Assembly: GCA_905234605.1 (NCBI GenBank)
Contig: CAJOIE010000003.1
Location: 1 to 64,000, forward strand
Length of the DNA: 64,000 nucleotides
Source: an uncultured Bacteroidaceae bacterium
GTDB taxonomy: Bacteria; Bacteroidota; Bacteroidia; Bacteroidales; Bacteroidaceae
Direction of reading: 5' to 3'
Shown here: piece by piece, positions 1-6,380 of the stretch
Numbering within the stretch: the stretch's first letter is position 1
Layout of the letters: every line of letters begins with the position of its first letter
The notes under the pieces: model-generated
What the model saw: only the letters and a program-made list of their open reading frames with translations
The model's database searches: none
What the model was told of the DNA's origin: nothing
Translations under genes and position numbers: made by a program

Positions 1-89
1 CTTCTGCTCAGGGTAATGCCGTAGTCTGTAATGACATCCACGATATTCGACCTGTCAAGCACCTGTTCTATGATACTTTCCTTAATCAT
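1..89 (-). CDS. DnaG-like primase of mobile element (N-terminal fragment, runs off window)
   Basis: This reading frame is absent from the ORF track because it leaves the window at base 1. It starts at the ATG complementary to 87-89 and gives 29 residues, MIKESIIEQVLDRSNIVDVI followed by TDYGITLSR. That resembles the start of DnaG/CHC2 zinc-finger primases (a helix followed by 'IVDVI.dyv.L..'), which are common cargo of Bacteroidales mobile elements. The zinc-binding CHC2 residues would lie outside the window, so the family call rests on the first 29 residues only. It follows the HTH gene on the same strand after about 100 bases that contain a GTCTAACAA motif. Confidence 0.55.
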   Translation of the reverse strand, partial: MIKESIIEQVLDRSNIVDVITDYGITLSR

Positions 90-192
90 CTTGCATCTTT
101 TATGTCTAACAATTTTTTCAAAAGATTTGCCACGATGGGCGAACTTCCCAGCCCGCCACGTCGTGGACTTGGTTACAGTTATCTAAACATCC

Positions 193-447
193 TCATGTCC
201 CATTACGTTCCATAAGGAATGCCTTTATCTCAGTATCAAAGAAATAGTATTTCTGATTGAACTTATGACACGGAATCCGCCCTCGTTCACACAGCTTACG
301 CACAGCATCCGCAGAAGGACTTCCGAGGATCCTGCGGACCTCCTCTATACCTATCACGTTCCCCGTCAGATTAATGAGGAAAGGCCGGAGCTCTTCTGCA
401 ATTTCCTTTGCCAGTTGTTTTCTTTCAGGTATGCTCAATGATTTCAT
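193..447 (-). CDS. Excisionase-like helix-turn-helix protein
   Basis: An 84-residue protein. Residues 1-30 form a charged helix; residues 33-80 (IGIEEVRRILG...AVRKLCERGRIP...YYFFDTEIKAFL) fit the HTH_17/excisionase fold: a helix-turn-helix followed by a wing that begins after 'GRIP'. Such proteins bind DNA next to tyrosine recombinases, either to direct excision or to regulate the element. It starts 3 bases after the stop of the upstream 243-aa gene, so the two are almost certainly co-transcribed and translationally linked. Whether it is a true directionality factor or a transcriptional regulator cannot be told from the sequence. Confidence 0.7.
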   Translation of the reverse strand: MKSLSIPERKQLAKEIAEELRPFLINLTGNVIGIEEVRRILGSPSADAVRKLCERGRIPCHKFNQKYYFFDTEIKAFLMERNGT

Positions 448-450
448 TAT

Positions 451-1182
451 CTATGGAGATTGTAAAGATTGTAGCACTTCGTTTTGCGGGTTTGGCATAT
501 TCTGCACCGATTCGGTAACCTTTTCCCGAGAGAACCTTCCATTGAATCTGCTTATTGCAACGGACAGGCACTTCCATTCGTTAGGATCAGAGAATGATAC
601 TGTTTTGCACGTACCCGCTTGAAGGTCGGCTACGACATACGACTTGAACGGAACGGAGGCTTCTTTCCTGGCAGAAGCAGCAGGAATAGTGAAGATGGTA
701 ACTCGCTTGTACTTTGGCTCGAACTTACCGCAAACAGCATAGCCACTTGTAGCCTCTTTTTCATCATTCCGGCCACGGATGTATGCTCTGACAATCTCGT
801 TTTCTATGTTAGAGCGTGTTATGATGGTCATACTCTCTTCTTCCTGGAGCGAATAAATCCACTCCTTCCAGTGTGCGTAGATGGAAGAGTCCTTCCAGCG
901 TTGGAAGTTGTGTCGTTGCTTGTCAATGGACAGGGTAGGATATTTCTTCTGCCTGGTTTGTGCGTCCTCTTTTGGATGCCATCGCGCCTCCGCGCCTTTC
1001 AGTCCGTTCGCCCGCTGGGCCTCGGACCTCACTGTTTGTGTTTTCCTTACCCCGGCCTGTAGCTGTTTGATATGGGATGGAGACACGACGCTAAATCTTT
1101 TTGCCAGCTCACTATTGTGATAGGAGCGGCCTCTCTGTTCAATGTACTGCCTGGTTTGTGGGCTCAGTTTTTGTTTTGGCAT
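451..1182 (-). CDS. Mobile-element protein of unknown function
   Basis: I do not recognise this 243-residue protein. It is basic and rich in Arg, Lys and Gln in its first 90 residues (RSYHNSELAKRF..V..SHIKQLQAG suggests a short helix-turn-helix-like DNA-binding segment), followed by a more mixed C-terminal half with several short beta-prone stretches. There is no signal peptide or membrane segment. It is the first gene of a probable operon with the excisionase-like and primase-like genes, downstream of a region with repeated GTCTAACAA motifs. The base composition is clearly more AT-rich than the chromosomal genes beyond 3.7 kb, as for the rest of the element. Confidence 0.55.
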   Translation of the reverse strand: MPKQKLSPQTRQYIEQRGRSYHNSELAKRFSVVSPSHIKQLQAGVRKTQTVRSEAQRANGLKGAEARWHPKEDAQTRQKKYPTLSIDKQRHNFQRWKDSSIYAHWKEWIYSLQEEESMTIITRSNIENEIVRAYIRGRNDEKEATSGYAVCGKFEPKYKRVTIFTIPAASARKEASVPFKSYVVADLQAGTCKTVSFSDPNEWKCLSVAISRFNGRFSREKVTESVQNMPNPQNEVLQSLQSP

Positions 1183-1297
1183 AACGTTTCGTTTAGGATA
1201 TACTTAGCTTCTTCTGCCTTTAATATATTGGCAGCAAGACCTTCAGGGGTGCAAAGCTATCCTTGGACGAAAGGCGGGTAAAGACCCTCGCCAAAAC

Positions 1298-1364
1298 GTC
1301 TAACAATGAAGTAGTATATTTCTCTTTGTTTTTCCTGTTAGACGCGTCATCATTTGTCTAACAA
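1298..1364. repeat. GTCTAACAA motifs upstream of the element operon
   Basis: GTCTAACAA occurs at 1298-1306 and 1356-1364, and TGTTAGAC in inverted orientation at 1336-1343. A further copy lies at 104-112 just upstream of the primase-like start. The 292-base gap 1183-1474 holds these motifs, the integrase terminator and a second hairpin, and no gene. The placement in front of two element genes suggests operators or iteron-like sites; this is inference. Confidence 0.4.
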
Positions 1365-1388
1365 CCAAAAAGGGGAATATACGAAAAC

Positions 1389-1413
1389 TAAAAAAAGCCT
1401 CCGAAGAGGCTTT
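1389..1413 (-). terminator. Terminator of the integrase gene
   Basis: Read on the minus strand this is AAAGCCTC, a UUCG tetraloop and GAGGCTTT running into a T tract: an 8-bp stem and a classical intrinsic terminator. It lies about 60 bases downstream of the integrase stop codon. A second inverted repeat (CATCGCGC 1421-1428 with GCGCGATG 1446-1453) lies between the two. Confidence 0.75.
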
Positions 1414-1474
1414 CTACAATCATCGCGCCAGTAATAGACTTACGCGCGCGATGTTATAATAAGGTGCATTGAAT

Positions 1475-2599
1475 CTACTGGAAGAAAGTACTCAGGTTCT
1501 CGGCATGACGCTGCACGGTTGACTTGAGGATTTTCGCATAGTGCTGCGTGGTCTTGATGTCCTTATGGCCGAGCATCCTTGCAAGATTCTCCACCGGGAT
1601 GTCGTGGGAAAGGGAGATAGTAGCAAAAGTATGACGGGCCAGGTGGAATGTAAGGTTCTTGTGCAGATTAGCCCGGCTTTCGATAAGATGCAGAAAGTCA
1701 TTCCCTTTCTGATTGCTGATACGTGGCAACTTGTAATTGTATTTGACCAGAACATCCATTGCTGGCTTGTAGATGGGGGTGAAGAAGTTGCTACCTGTCT
1801 TCAGGCGGTTGCCGTCAATGTATACCAGATCCCCATGCTTTTCTGTCATGGTACCGAAATCGAACAGCATCATGTCACAGAATGCCAGCCCCGTGTATGC
1901 GGAGAAAATAAACAAGTCACGTACCCTGTCCTCCTTGGGAGGCAGATTCAGGGAACGTATGAGATTCAGCTCCTCTTCAGTCAACGGGCGGCGTTCCTTG
2001 TATCGGCCTCTGGGATAACTCACACTGTTATACGGGTCGCGGTCTATGATGCCACGCTCGAATACCTGACGGACGTAGCGATGTACCACCTTATGATACT
2101 TGGCCACCGTGATATCACAGCGAGTTCCGTCACGAAGCCATGTGTCGAAGTCGCGGAGATTGTTAGGGGTGAGGTCTGCAAAAGTCTGTATCCGGCCAAA
2201 CTCAATCAGACCTGTCAGAATCACTTCGCGAGAGGTGCGCGTACTTTGCTGTATCTGCTCCTTCTTGATGGCCTCAGTCATATAGTCAACGAAACTACCG
2301 TTGACATCAACCTCCTTCTTCTCCTTCTTTGTTATGCCCAATTTGCTGTTGAGGTTTGCAAGGGTCATTTCCTCGCCGAGAAACACCATCGATGAGACAA
2401 TGGCCTCATAGCGGCCAATTGCCTCGTTCAGTTCCTTGCTGTCTTGATACGCCAGCCACTCCTGAGGTGTCACCCGTTTCATCGGGATAAGCTTACGGCA
2501 TTTCAGGGAAACGTAGATAAGAATCTCCACACTTCCTGTTCCTTTCTTTTCGACTTCTTTACGCCTGTCGAACACTGCGGTTACAAATTTCTTTGCCAT
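1475..2599 (-). CDS. Tyrosine recombinase / integrase of an integrative element
   Basis: A 374-residue site-specific recombinase. The N-terminal ~100 residues are an arm-binding-like domain (Arm-DNA-bind), residues ~105-205 the SAM-like core-binding domain, and ~215-370 the catalytic domain. Visible catalytic-box residues are the lysine in NRLKTG, His and Arg in HLARHTFAT, His in MLGHKDIKTTQHYAK and the nucleophilic Tyr in the same string. The first catalytic arginine is missing: the usual TGLR box reads TGLAF. This substitution is common in the Bacteroidetes integrase group. The gene faces into the element and its promoter side is packed with repeated TTGTAGCAA sites, as expected for a recombinase adjacent to its attachment site. 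It should insert or excise the element whose remainder lies left of the window. Confidence 0.93.
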   Translation of the reverse strand: MAKKFVTAVFDRRKEVEKKGTGSVEILIYVSLKCRKLIPMKRVTPQEWLAYQDSKELNEAIGRYEAIVSSMVFLGEEMTLANLNSKLGITKKEKKEVDVNGSFVDYMTEAIKKEQIQQSTRTSREVILTGLIEFGRIQTFADLTPNNLRDFDTWLRDGTRCDITVAKYHKVVHRYVRQVFERGIIDRDPYNSVSYPRGRYKERRPLTEEELNLIRSLNLPPKEDRVRDLFIFSAYTGLAFCDMMLFDFGTMTEKHGDLVYIDGNRLKTGSNFFTPIYKPAMDVLVKYNYKLPRISNQKGNDFLHLIESRANLHKNLTFHLARHTFATISLSHDIPVENLARMLGHKDIKTTQHYAKILKSTVQRHAENLSTFFQ

Positions 2600-2708
2600 G
2601 GTTAAAATGGTTTTGCAATGGCGAAGAATGGGCTGTGAGCATTAAAAGAGAAAGATGTGAACGTTTTCGTAGAGTACTGATAATGAGAATTATATTAAAT
2701 CATGCAAT

Positions 2709-2906
2709 TTGTAGCAAGCTTGCAAACATTGTAGCAAACGCCTGATTATTGTAGCAACACATTTGATGTATGAACAGACGTAGGAACTACCTCTCATTTC
2801 CTTTTTTCCTTCAAAAACGCACTTTTAAGAGTCATCACGCTTGATTCCTCTCCTTGCCGTCAACCTTGTAGCAAATCTCACGATTTTGTAGCAAGGTTTG
2901 TAGCAA
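2709..2906. repeat. Six TTGTAGCAA direct repeats (probable integrase arm-type sites)
   Basis: Exact copies of TTGTAGCAA lie at 2709-2717, 2729-2737, 2749-2757, 2866-2874, 2886-2894 and 2898-2906, all in one orientation. The first three, and the fourth to fifth, are spaced by exactly 20 bases, about two helical turns. The geometry fits arm-type binding sites for the adjacent recombinase's N-terminal domain, in two clusters flanking a ~110-base spacer. Confidence 0.65.
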
Positions 2907-2921
2907 GCATCTTGTCCTTTT

Positions 2922-2948
2922 CAGTCCACAACAGTCCACCTCAGTCCA
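2922..2948. repeat. Three CAGTCCA repeats at 10-base spacing
   Basis: CAGTCCA occurs at 2922-2928, 2932-2938 and 2942-2948, phased exactly on the helical repeat, directly after the last TTGTAGCAA copy. This could be a second protein's site (for example the excisionase-like protein) or part of the attachment site; the sequence does not decide. Confidence 0.45.
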
Positions 2949-3026
2949 TTTAGTTAGATGAAATGGGTGCTACATAAATGGATTGAGGATGAATAAGATA
3001 ACGTGTAACCGATTGTCTTTTAACAT

Positions 3027-3060
3027 AAAAAGGGAACCTCGCTATAAGATTCCCTTTTTT
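3027..3060 (-). terminator. Terminator of the tRNA array
   Basis: A 10-bp stem (AAAAAGGGAA with TTCCCTTTTT) around a 13-base loop, with T runs on both strands, 9 bases beyond the last tRNA-Asp. It can end transcription of the array and also shield it from the element. Confidence 0.7.
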
Positions 3061-3068
3061 ATGTCTGG

Positions 3069-3143
3069 CGGTGCGTACGGGACTCGAACCCGTGACCCCA
3101 TGCGTGACAGGCATGTATTCTAACCAAGCTGAACTAACGCACC
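3069..3143 (-). tRNA. tRNA-Asp (GTC), copy 1
   Basis: Complete cloverleaf: acceptor GGTGCGT/ACGCACC with discriminator G, anticodon loop CTGTCAC giving anticodon GTC. No CCA is encoded. It is identical to copy 2 over a 78-base block that includes the gene (3068-3145 and 3182-3259). It is the last tRNA of the array and nearest to the integrative element. Confidence 0.96.
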
Positions 3144-3182
3144 GTATATGAAAAACCACTCCTGACGAGAGAAGTGGCTTCG

Positions 3183-3257
3183 CGGTGCGTACGGGACTCG
3201 AACCCGTGACCCCATGCGTGACAGGCATGTATTCTAACCAAGCTGAACTAACGCACC
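3183..3257 (-). tRNA. tRNA-Asp (GTC), copy 2
   Basis: Same sequence as copy 1; anticodon GTC. The spacer to copy 1 contains a short hairpin (CCACT/AGTGG) followed by five T residues on the minus strand, which resembles a weak terminator inside the array. Confidence 0.96.
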
Positions 3258-3294
3258 GTGTGTACCTTAATCGAAAGACCGACAGTGCCTGTGG

Positions 3295-3367
<73 letters not shown>

Positions 3368-3404
3368 AGGACTGCACTCTATCTGTTCGGCATTGCCGAA
3401 GTTG

Positions 3405-3487
3405 TGGGCGGAGATGGATTCGAACCACCGAAGGTAACAACCAGCAGATTTACAGTCTGCCCCATTTGGCCACTCTGGTATCCGCCC
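3405..3487 (-). tRNA. tRNA-Tyr (GTA)
   Basis: Class II tRNA with a long variable arm; acceptor GGGCGGA paired to TCCGCCC, discriminator A, anticodon loop CTGTAAA giving GTA. Confidence 0.96.
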
Positions 3488-3511
3488 TGCTACATTGCTT
3501 GTAGCCGTGTG

Positions 3512-3585
3512 TGACTCCTATAGGATTCAAACCTATAACCTTCTGATCCGTAGTCAGATGCTCTATTCAGTTGAGCTAAGGAGCC
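3512..3585 (-). tRNA. tRNA-Arg (ACG)
   Basis: Acceptor GGCTCCT/AGGAGTC with one G-T wobble and discriminator A; anticodon loop CTACGGA giving ACG, whose A34 is normally deaminated to inosine to read CGN codons. Confidence 0.95.
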
Positions 3586-3609
3586 TTGATGTCGAAGAGA
3601 GAAGTGACG

Positions 3610-3684
3610 TGGGCGCTGACGGATTCGAACCGCCGACCCTCTGCTTGTAAGGCAGACGCTCTGAACCAGCTGAGCTAAGCGCCC
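3610..3684 (-). tRNA. tRNA-Val (TAC)
   Basis: First gene of the six-tRNA array. Acceptor GGGCGCT/AGCGCCC, discriminator A; anticodon stem-loop TCTGC-CTTACAA-GCAGA gives TAC. The array promoter lies about 65 bases upstream. Confidence 0.96.
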
Positions 3685-3746
3685 TTCCGAGGGTGATAGC
3701 TACCTGACGAACTCTTCCGCCTTGTTTTCTCTCTCGAAAGCGGATG

Positions 3747-3778
3747 CAAAAGTATGGCATCCGGTCGACACAAGCAAA
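3747..3778 (-). promoter_or_regulatory. Promoter of the tRNA array
   Basis: On the minus strand TTTG (3775-3778), a 20-base spacer, then TACTTTTG (3747-3754). This is a full match to the Bacteroidales primary-sigma consensus TTTG-N19-21-TAnnTTTG. Confidence 0.75.
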
Positions 3779-3793
3779 CATTTCGCCGTTTTT

Positions 3794-3824
3794 TTTGACA
3801 CATTCTGCGTTGTGCCTACCTTTG
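3794..3824 (+). promoter_or_regulatory. Promoter of the DUF5020 gene
   Basis: TTTG (3794-3797), a 19-base spacer, then TACCTTTG (3817-3824), 21 bases before the chosen start codon. It is divergent from, and almost back to back with, the tRNA array promoter. Confidence 0.75.
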
Positions 3825-3845
3825 CACACATCATTTCAACGATAT

Positions 3846-4592
3846 ATGAAAGCTGTTATACCCTTACGTTTCAAGCTTCTGGCAGTCGTTACGGCTGCAT
3901 TGTCGACGGCTGCGTGGGCACAGACCAACGTGCAGCTGCACTATGATTTGGGGCACGACATCTACGGTCACCGCCTCTCGTCACGTCCGCGCATTACGGC
4001 CACCGTGGAGAGTTTCACGCCCGACCGCTGGGGCTCCACCTATTTCTTCATCGACGCCGACATCAACCCGAAGGCTGTGCGCAGTGCCTACGGCGAAGTG
4101 TCGCGCGAGTTCAACATCGGCAGCAAGGGGTGGGCGGCACACGTAGAGTTCAACGGCGGCCTCAGCGGTGCCTCCGGCAGCTACGACAATGCCTACCTCG
4201 CAGGCCCTGCATGGTCCTGGCTGAGTGGGTGCAGGAGGAAATCTTTCTCCCTGCAGGTACTCTACAAGTACCTCTGCACCCCCTCACACCACGGCGGCAA
4301 GCCCCACAGCGTGCAGCTCACCGAGGTGTGGTCGGTGACCTCGGCAAGCGGGTTGCTGCGCTTCTCGGGCTACTGCGACGTGTGGTACGACGGGGGAGCC
4401 ACCAACCATCTCGTGCTCTCGTCGGAGCCCCAGTTGTGGCTCAACCTGTGGTGCCTGCCCTCGGTGGCCGACGACGTGCACCTCAGCATAGGCACCGAGT
4501 GGGAGGTGACAAAGAACCTCGTGTGGGATGCCGAAGGACACAACAACCGCTGGTATGTCATCCCCACGGCCGCGCTGAAGTGGACCTTCTGA
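3846..4592 (+). CDS. DUF5020 family outer-membrane protein (Tsx-like)
   Basis: The ORF opens upstream, but the start at 3846 (MKAVIPLRFKLLAVVTAALS) gives a clean signal peptide cleaved near AWAQ, and the promoter overlaps the longer N-terminus. The 248-residue product fits DUF5020: NVQLHYDLG, RPRITATVESFTPDRWGSTYFFIDAD and a C-terminal strand ending in aromatic residues (ALKWTF), as in outer-membrane barrels. The family is related to Tsx nucleoside channels. It is followed 10 bases later by a secreted EEP-family enzyme, so a role in taking up nucleosides released outside the membrane is plausible but inferred. Confidence 0.8.
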   Translation: MKAVIPLRFKLLAVVTAALSTAAWAQTNVQLHYDLGHDIYGHRLSSRPRITATVESFTPDRWGSTYFFIDADINPKAVRSAYGEVSREFNIGSKGWAAHVEFNGGLSGASGSYDNAYLAGPAWSWLSGCRRKSFSLQVLYKYLCTPSHHGGKPHSVQLTEVWSVTSASGLLRFSGYCDVWYDGGATNHLVLSSEPQLWLNLWCLPSVADDVHLSIGTEWEVTKNLVWDAEGHNNRWYVIPTAALKWTF

Positions 4593-4602
4593 CACCGCCC
4601 TG

Positions 4603-5592
4603 ATGCACCTCCGCCCCACCCTTTATGCATGCCGCATGGCTGTGCTCGCCGTGTGTCTGCCATTCCTGCTGGCTGGCGCACCTGCACAAGAGCCCCGGCC
4701 ACGGCGTTTGTGCGTGATGGAGTGGAACGTGGAGAACCTTTTCGACACGGCCCACGACGCGGGCTTCCACGACGAGGACTTCCTGCCTGCGGGCTCGCAC
4801 CACTGGACAGGCAGCCGCCTGTGGCGCAAGGTGAACGACATAGCCCGCGTGGTGGCTGTCGTGGCCGACAGCGCAGGCACGCCCGACCTCATAGGCCTCT
4901 GCGAGGTGGAGAACGACTCGGTGCTTACGCTGCTCACACGCCGCTCCGCCATGCGCCACCTCGGCTACGAATATATCGTCACCCACAGTGCCGACGCACG
5001 CGGCATCGATGTAGCGTTGCTCTATCAGCCGGTACACTTCCGCCTGCTGTCATGGCACGCCATACGCGTGAACAGCCGCAGCCACGGTCTGCCTGCCACG
5101 CGCGACCTGCTCTACGCCCGCGGCCTCGCCTTCACCCGCACCGGCATCGACACCCTCCATGTCTTCGTGGCCCATCTGCCAAGCCGCAGCGGCGGGCGTG
5201 CCGGCGACAGCAACCGCCGTCTGGCCGCTCAGACACTGTGGCAGGCCGTGGACAGCGTGCAGCAGCTGCATGCCAGGGCACACATCGTGGTCATGGGCGA
5301 CTTCAACGCCGGCCCGCGCGACCGCCTGTTCCGCCATGCACCACTGCGGCTCACCGATGCGCCGCACGATGCGGGCACCTACTGCTACCGCGGCGTGTGG
5401 CAGTGGCTTGACCACATACTCGTGTCGGAGAGCGTCGGCACACCGCAGCCAGCCCGCAGCCTGCGCCTACCATGGCTGCTTGAGCCTGGCCGCACCTACG
5501 GCACCGACATGCCACGACGCACCTACCGCGGTCCTGCCTACCACGGTGGCGTGAGCGACCACCTGCCGCTGACGCTGACCATTGAGTTGTGA
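4603..5592 (+). CDS. Secreted endonuclease/exonuclease/phosphatase family protein
   Basis: A 329-residue protein with a signal peptide (residues ~1-29) and the EEP fold in order: WNVENLFD (metal/base-binding Asn), CEVEND (catalytic Glu), DVALLYQP, HVFVAHLPSR (His), MGDFNAGP (Asp/Asn) and a terminal SDHLPL (Asp-His pair). These are the residues that bind Mg2+ and cleave phosphodiesters or phosphate esters in DNase I-like enzymes. Substrate could be nucleic acid or another phosphoester. It follows the Tsx-like gene by 10 bases, in one operon, which favours a nucleic-acid substrate. Confidence 0.85.
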   Translation: MHLRPTLYACRMAVLAVCLPFLLAGAPAQEPRPRRLCVMEWNVENLFDTAHDAGFHDEDFLPAGSHHWTGSRLWRKVNDIARVVAVVADSAGTPDLIGLCEVENDSVLTLLTRRSAMRHLGYEYIVTHSADARGIDVALLYQPVHFRLLSWHAIRVNSRSHGLPATRDLLYARGLAFTRTGIDTLHVFVAHLPSRSGGRAGDSNRRLAAQTLWQAVDSVQQLHARAHIVVMGDFNAGPRDRLFRHAPLRLTDAPHDAGTYCYRGVWQWLDHILVSESVGTPQPARSLRLPWLLEPGRTYGTDMPRRTYRGPAYHGGVSDHLPLTLTIEL

Positions 5593-5612
5593 GGGAGAAG
5601 CCCGCCGCTGAG

Positions 5613-5684
5613 TACGCCCATAGGGAATCGAACCCTAATCTGAAGAACCGGAATCTTCCATTCTATCCATTGAACTATGGGCGC
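5613..5684 (-). tRNA. tRNA-Arg (CCG)
   Basis: Cloverleaf with acceptor GCGCCCA/TGGGCGT, discriminator A; anticodon stem-loop GAAGA-TTCCGGT-TCTTC gives CCG. Single gene on the minus strand, convergent with the EEP gene, with its own promoter element at 5765-5772. Confidence 0.95.
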
Positions 5685-5764
5685 TCCGCAGTATCGGGTG
5701 GTGCTCGTGAAGCGGCATCTGCCACGGCAAACAACGCTGCAACATGCCGTCTCCAAGCGAGGCA

Positions 5765-5772
5765 CAAAGGTA
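5765..5772 (-). promoter_or_regulatory. -7 element of the tRNA-Arg (CCG) promoter
   Basis: TACCTTTG on the minus strand, 80 bases upstream of the tRNA. The -33 box is weak (CTTG at 20 bases or TTTG at 24 bases). Confidence 0.5.
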
Positions 5773-6005
5773 GGCCATCGCGCCGACCACACCAAGCAAA
5801 CAACGTTTTTTCTCACGCCGACAGCCACAGCGCGCGGCACACACGCCTCGCTCCCAACTGCCGAAATGCCTATAGCTCGCATGCGCCTCATCTGTGGCAT
5901 GACACACGGATGGCCATGAATTCAAGCCACGGACAACCCTGTACAGACCCGTCTGTAGTAGCAAGGTGCATGCGGGACACCTGCGCACCGTGCACACTGC
6001 ATAAT

Positions 6006-6039
6006 TCCCGACTCCTCTTCCACTGAAGCGGAGTCGGGA
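6006..6039. terminator. Hairpin, 10-bp perfect stem
   Basis: TCCCGACTCC pairs with GGAGTCGGGA around a 14-base loop. No T run follows on either strand, so it may be an RNA-stability or pausing structure and not a stand-alone terminator. Confidence 0.45.
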
Positions 6040-6078
6040 GGAATGCCGAGAGGGGTTCGGGTGAAGCCTCAACACAAC

Positions 6079-6117
6079 TCGCCCCACGACATTGCTGTCG
6101 CGGGGCGAGCCCTTTTT
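6079..6117 (+). terminator. Intrinsic terminator-like hairpin
   Basis: CTCGCCCC pairs with GGGGCGAG, with an inner CGAC/GTCG extension, followed by CCCTTTTT on the plus strand. It sits immediately downstream of the small minus-strand gene and could serve both strands. Confidence 0.6.
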
Positions 6118-6141
6118 CATTATACATTTCACCTGGTTACG

Positions 6142-6330
6142 TCACCTGCTCCAGTCGTCGTCCCAGACGTTGTAGCCTTGGCGGCCACGGTCGGCCTTCA
6201 CGTCCATGCCGGAACCTTGGTCGGCCGGAGTGTCGCCGTTCACAACAGAGCCGCTCACGGCCTGAAGGAGCTCTGTGCCCATGAGGAGTTTCACGCGTAG
6301 CTCCGGAGTGGTATATAGATGCTTGTTCAT
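6142..6330 (-). CDS. Small protein with C-terminal VWDDDW motif
   Basis: Start chosen at MNKHLYTTPELRVKLL (62 residues) inside a longer ORF. It begins with a short amphipathic N-terminus, has a Gly/Asp-rich middle and ends in YNVWDDDWSR. Short proteins beginning 'Y..PE....L' and ending in an acidic, Trp-rich tail are frequent in Prevotella-type genomes and have no known function. It starts 50 bases after the stop of the 1,376-aa secreted protein and is likely co-transcribed with it. No clear signal peptide. Confidence 0.55.
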   Translation of the reverse strand: MNKHLYTTPELRVKLLMGTELLQAVSGSVVNGDTPADQGSGMDVKADRGRQGYNVWDDDWSR

Positions 6331-6380
6331 TGTCGTCTTGTTGCTTTTTACATTATACATCCTGCATTTTAACATTCCGC

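Larger units (their letters stand above)
2600..3026. other. Integrase attachment region (probable element/chromosome junction)
   Basis: A gene-free, AT-rich stretch between the integrase and the tRNA array. It holds six TTGTAGCAA copies and three CAGTCCA copies (listed separately). The exact attachment core and junction cannot be placed because the other end of the element is outside the window; the last element-like motif ends at 2948 and the tRNA terminator begins at 3027, so the junction most likely lies in that ~80-base interval. Confidence 0.5.
5773..6141. other. Gene-free stretch with two strong hairpins
   Basis: No convincing coding frame on either strand; ORFs here have no family resemblance. 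Up to 6005 I see nothing specific. Two hairpins follow, at 6006-6039 and 6079-6117. Confidence 0.5.

Noticed and set aside
5589-6132. ORFs of 145 and 165 aa around tRNA-Arg (CCG)
   Set aside because: They read through the tRNA and its promoter and have no recognisable sequence features.
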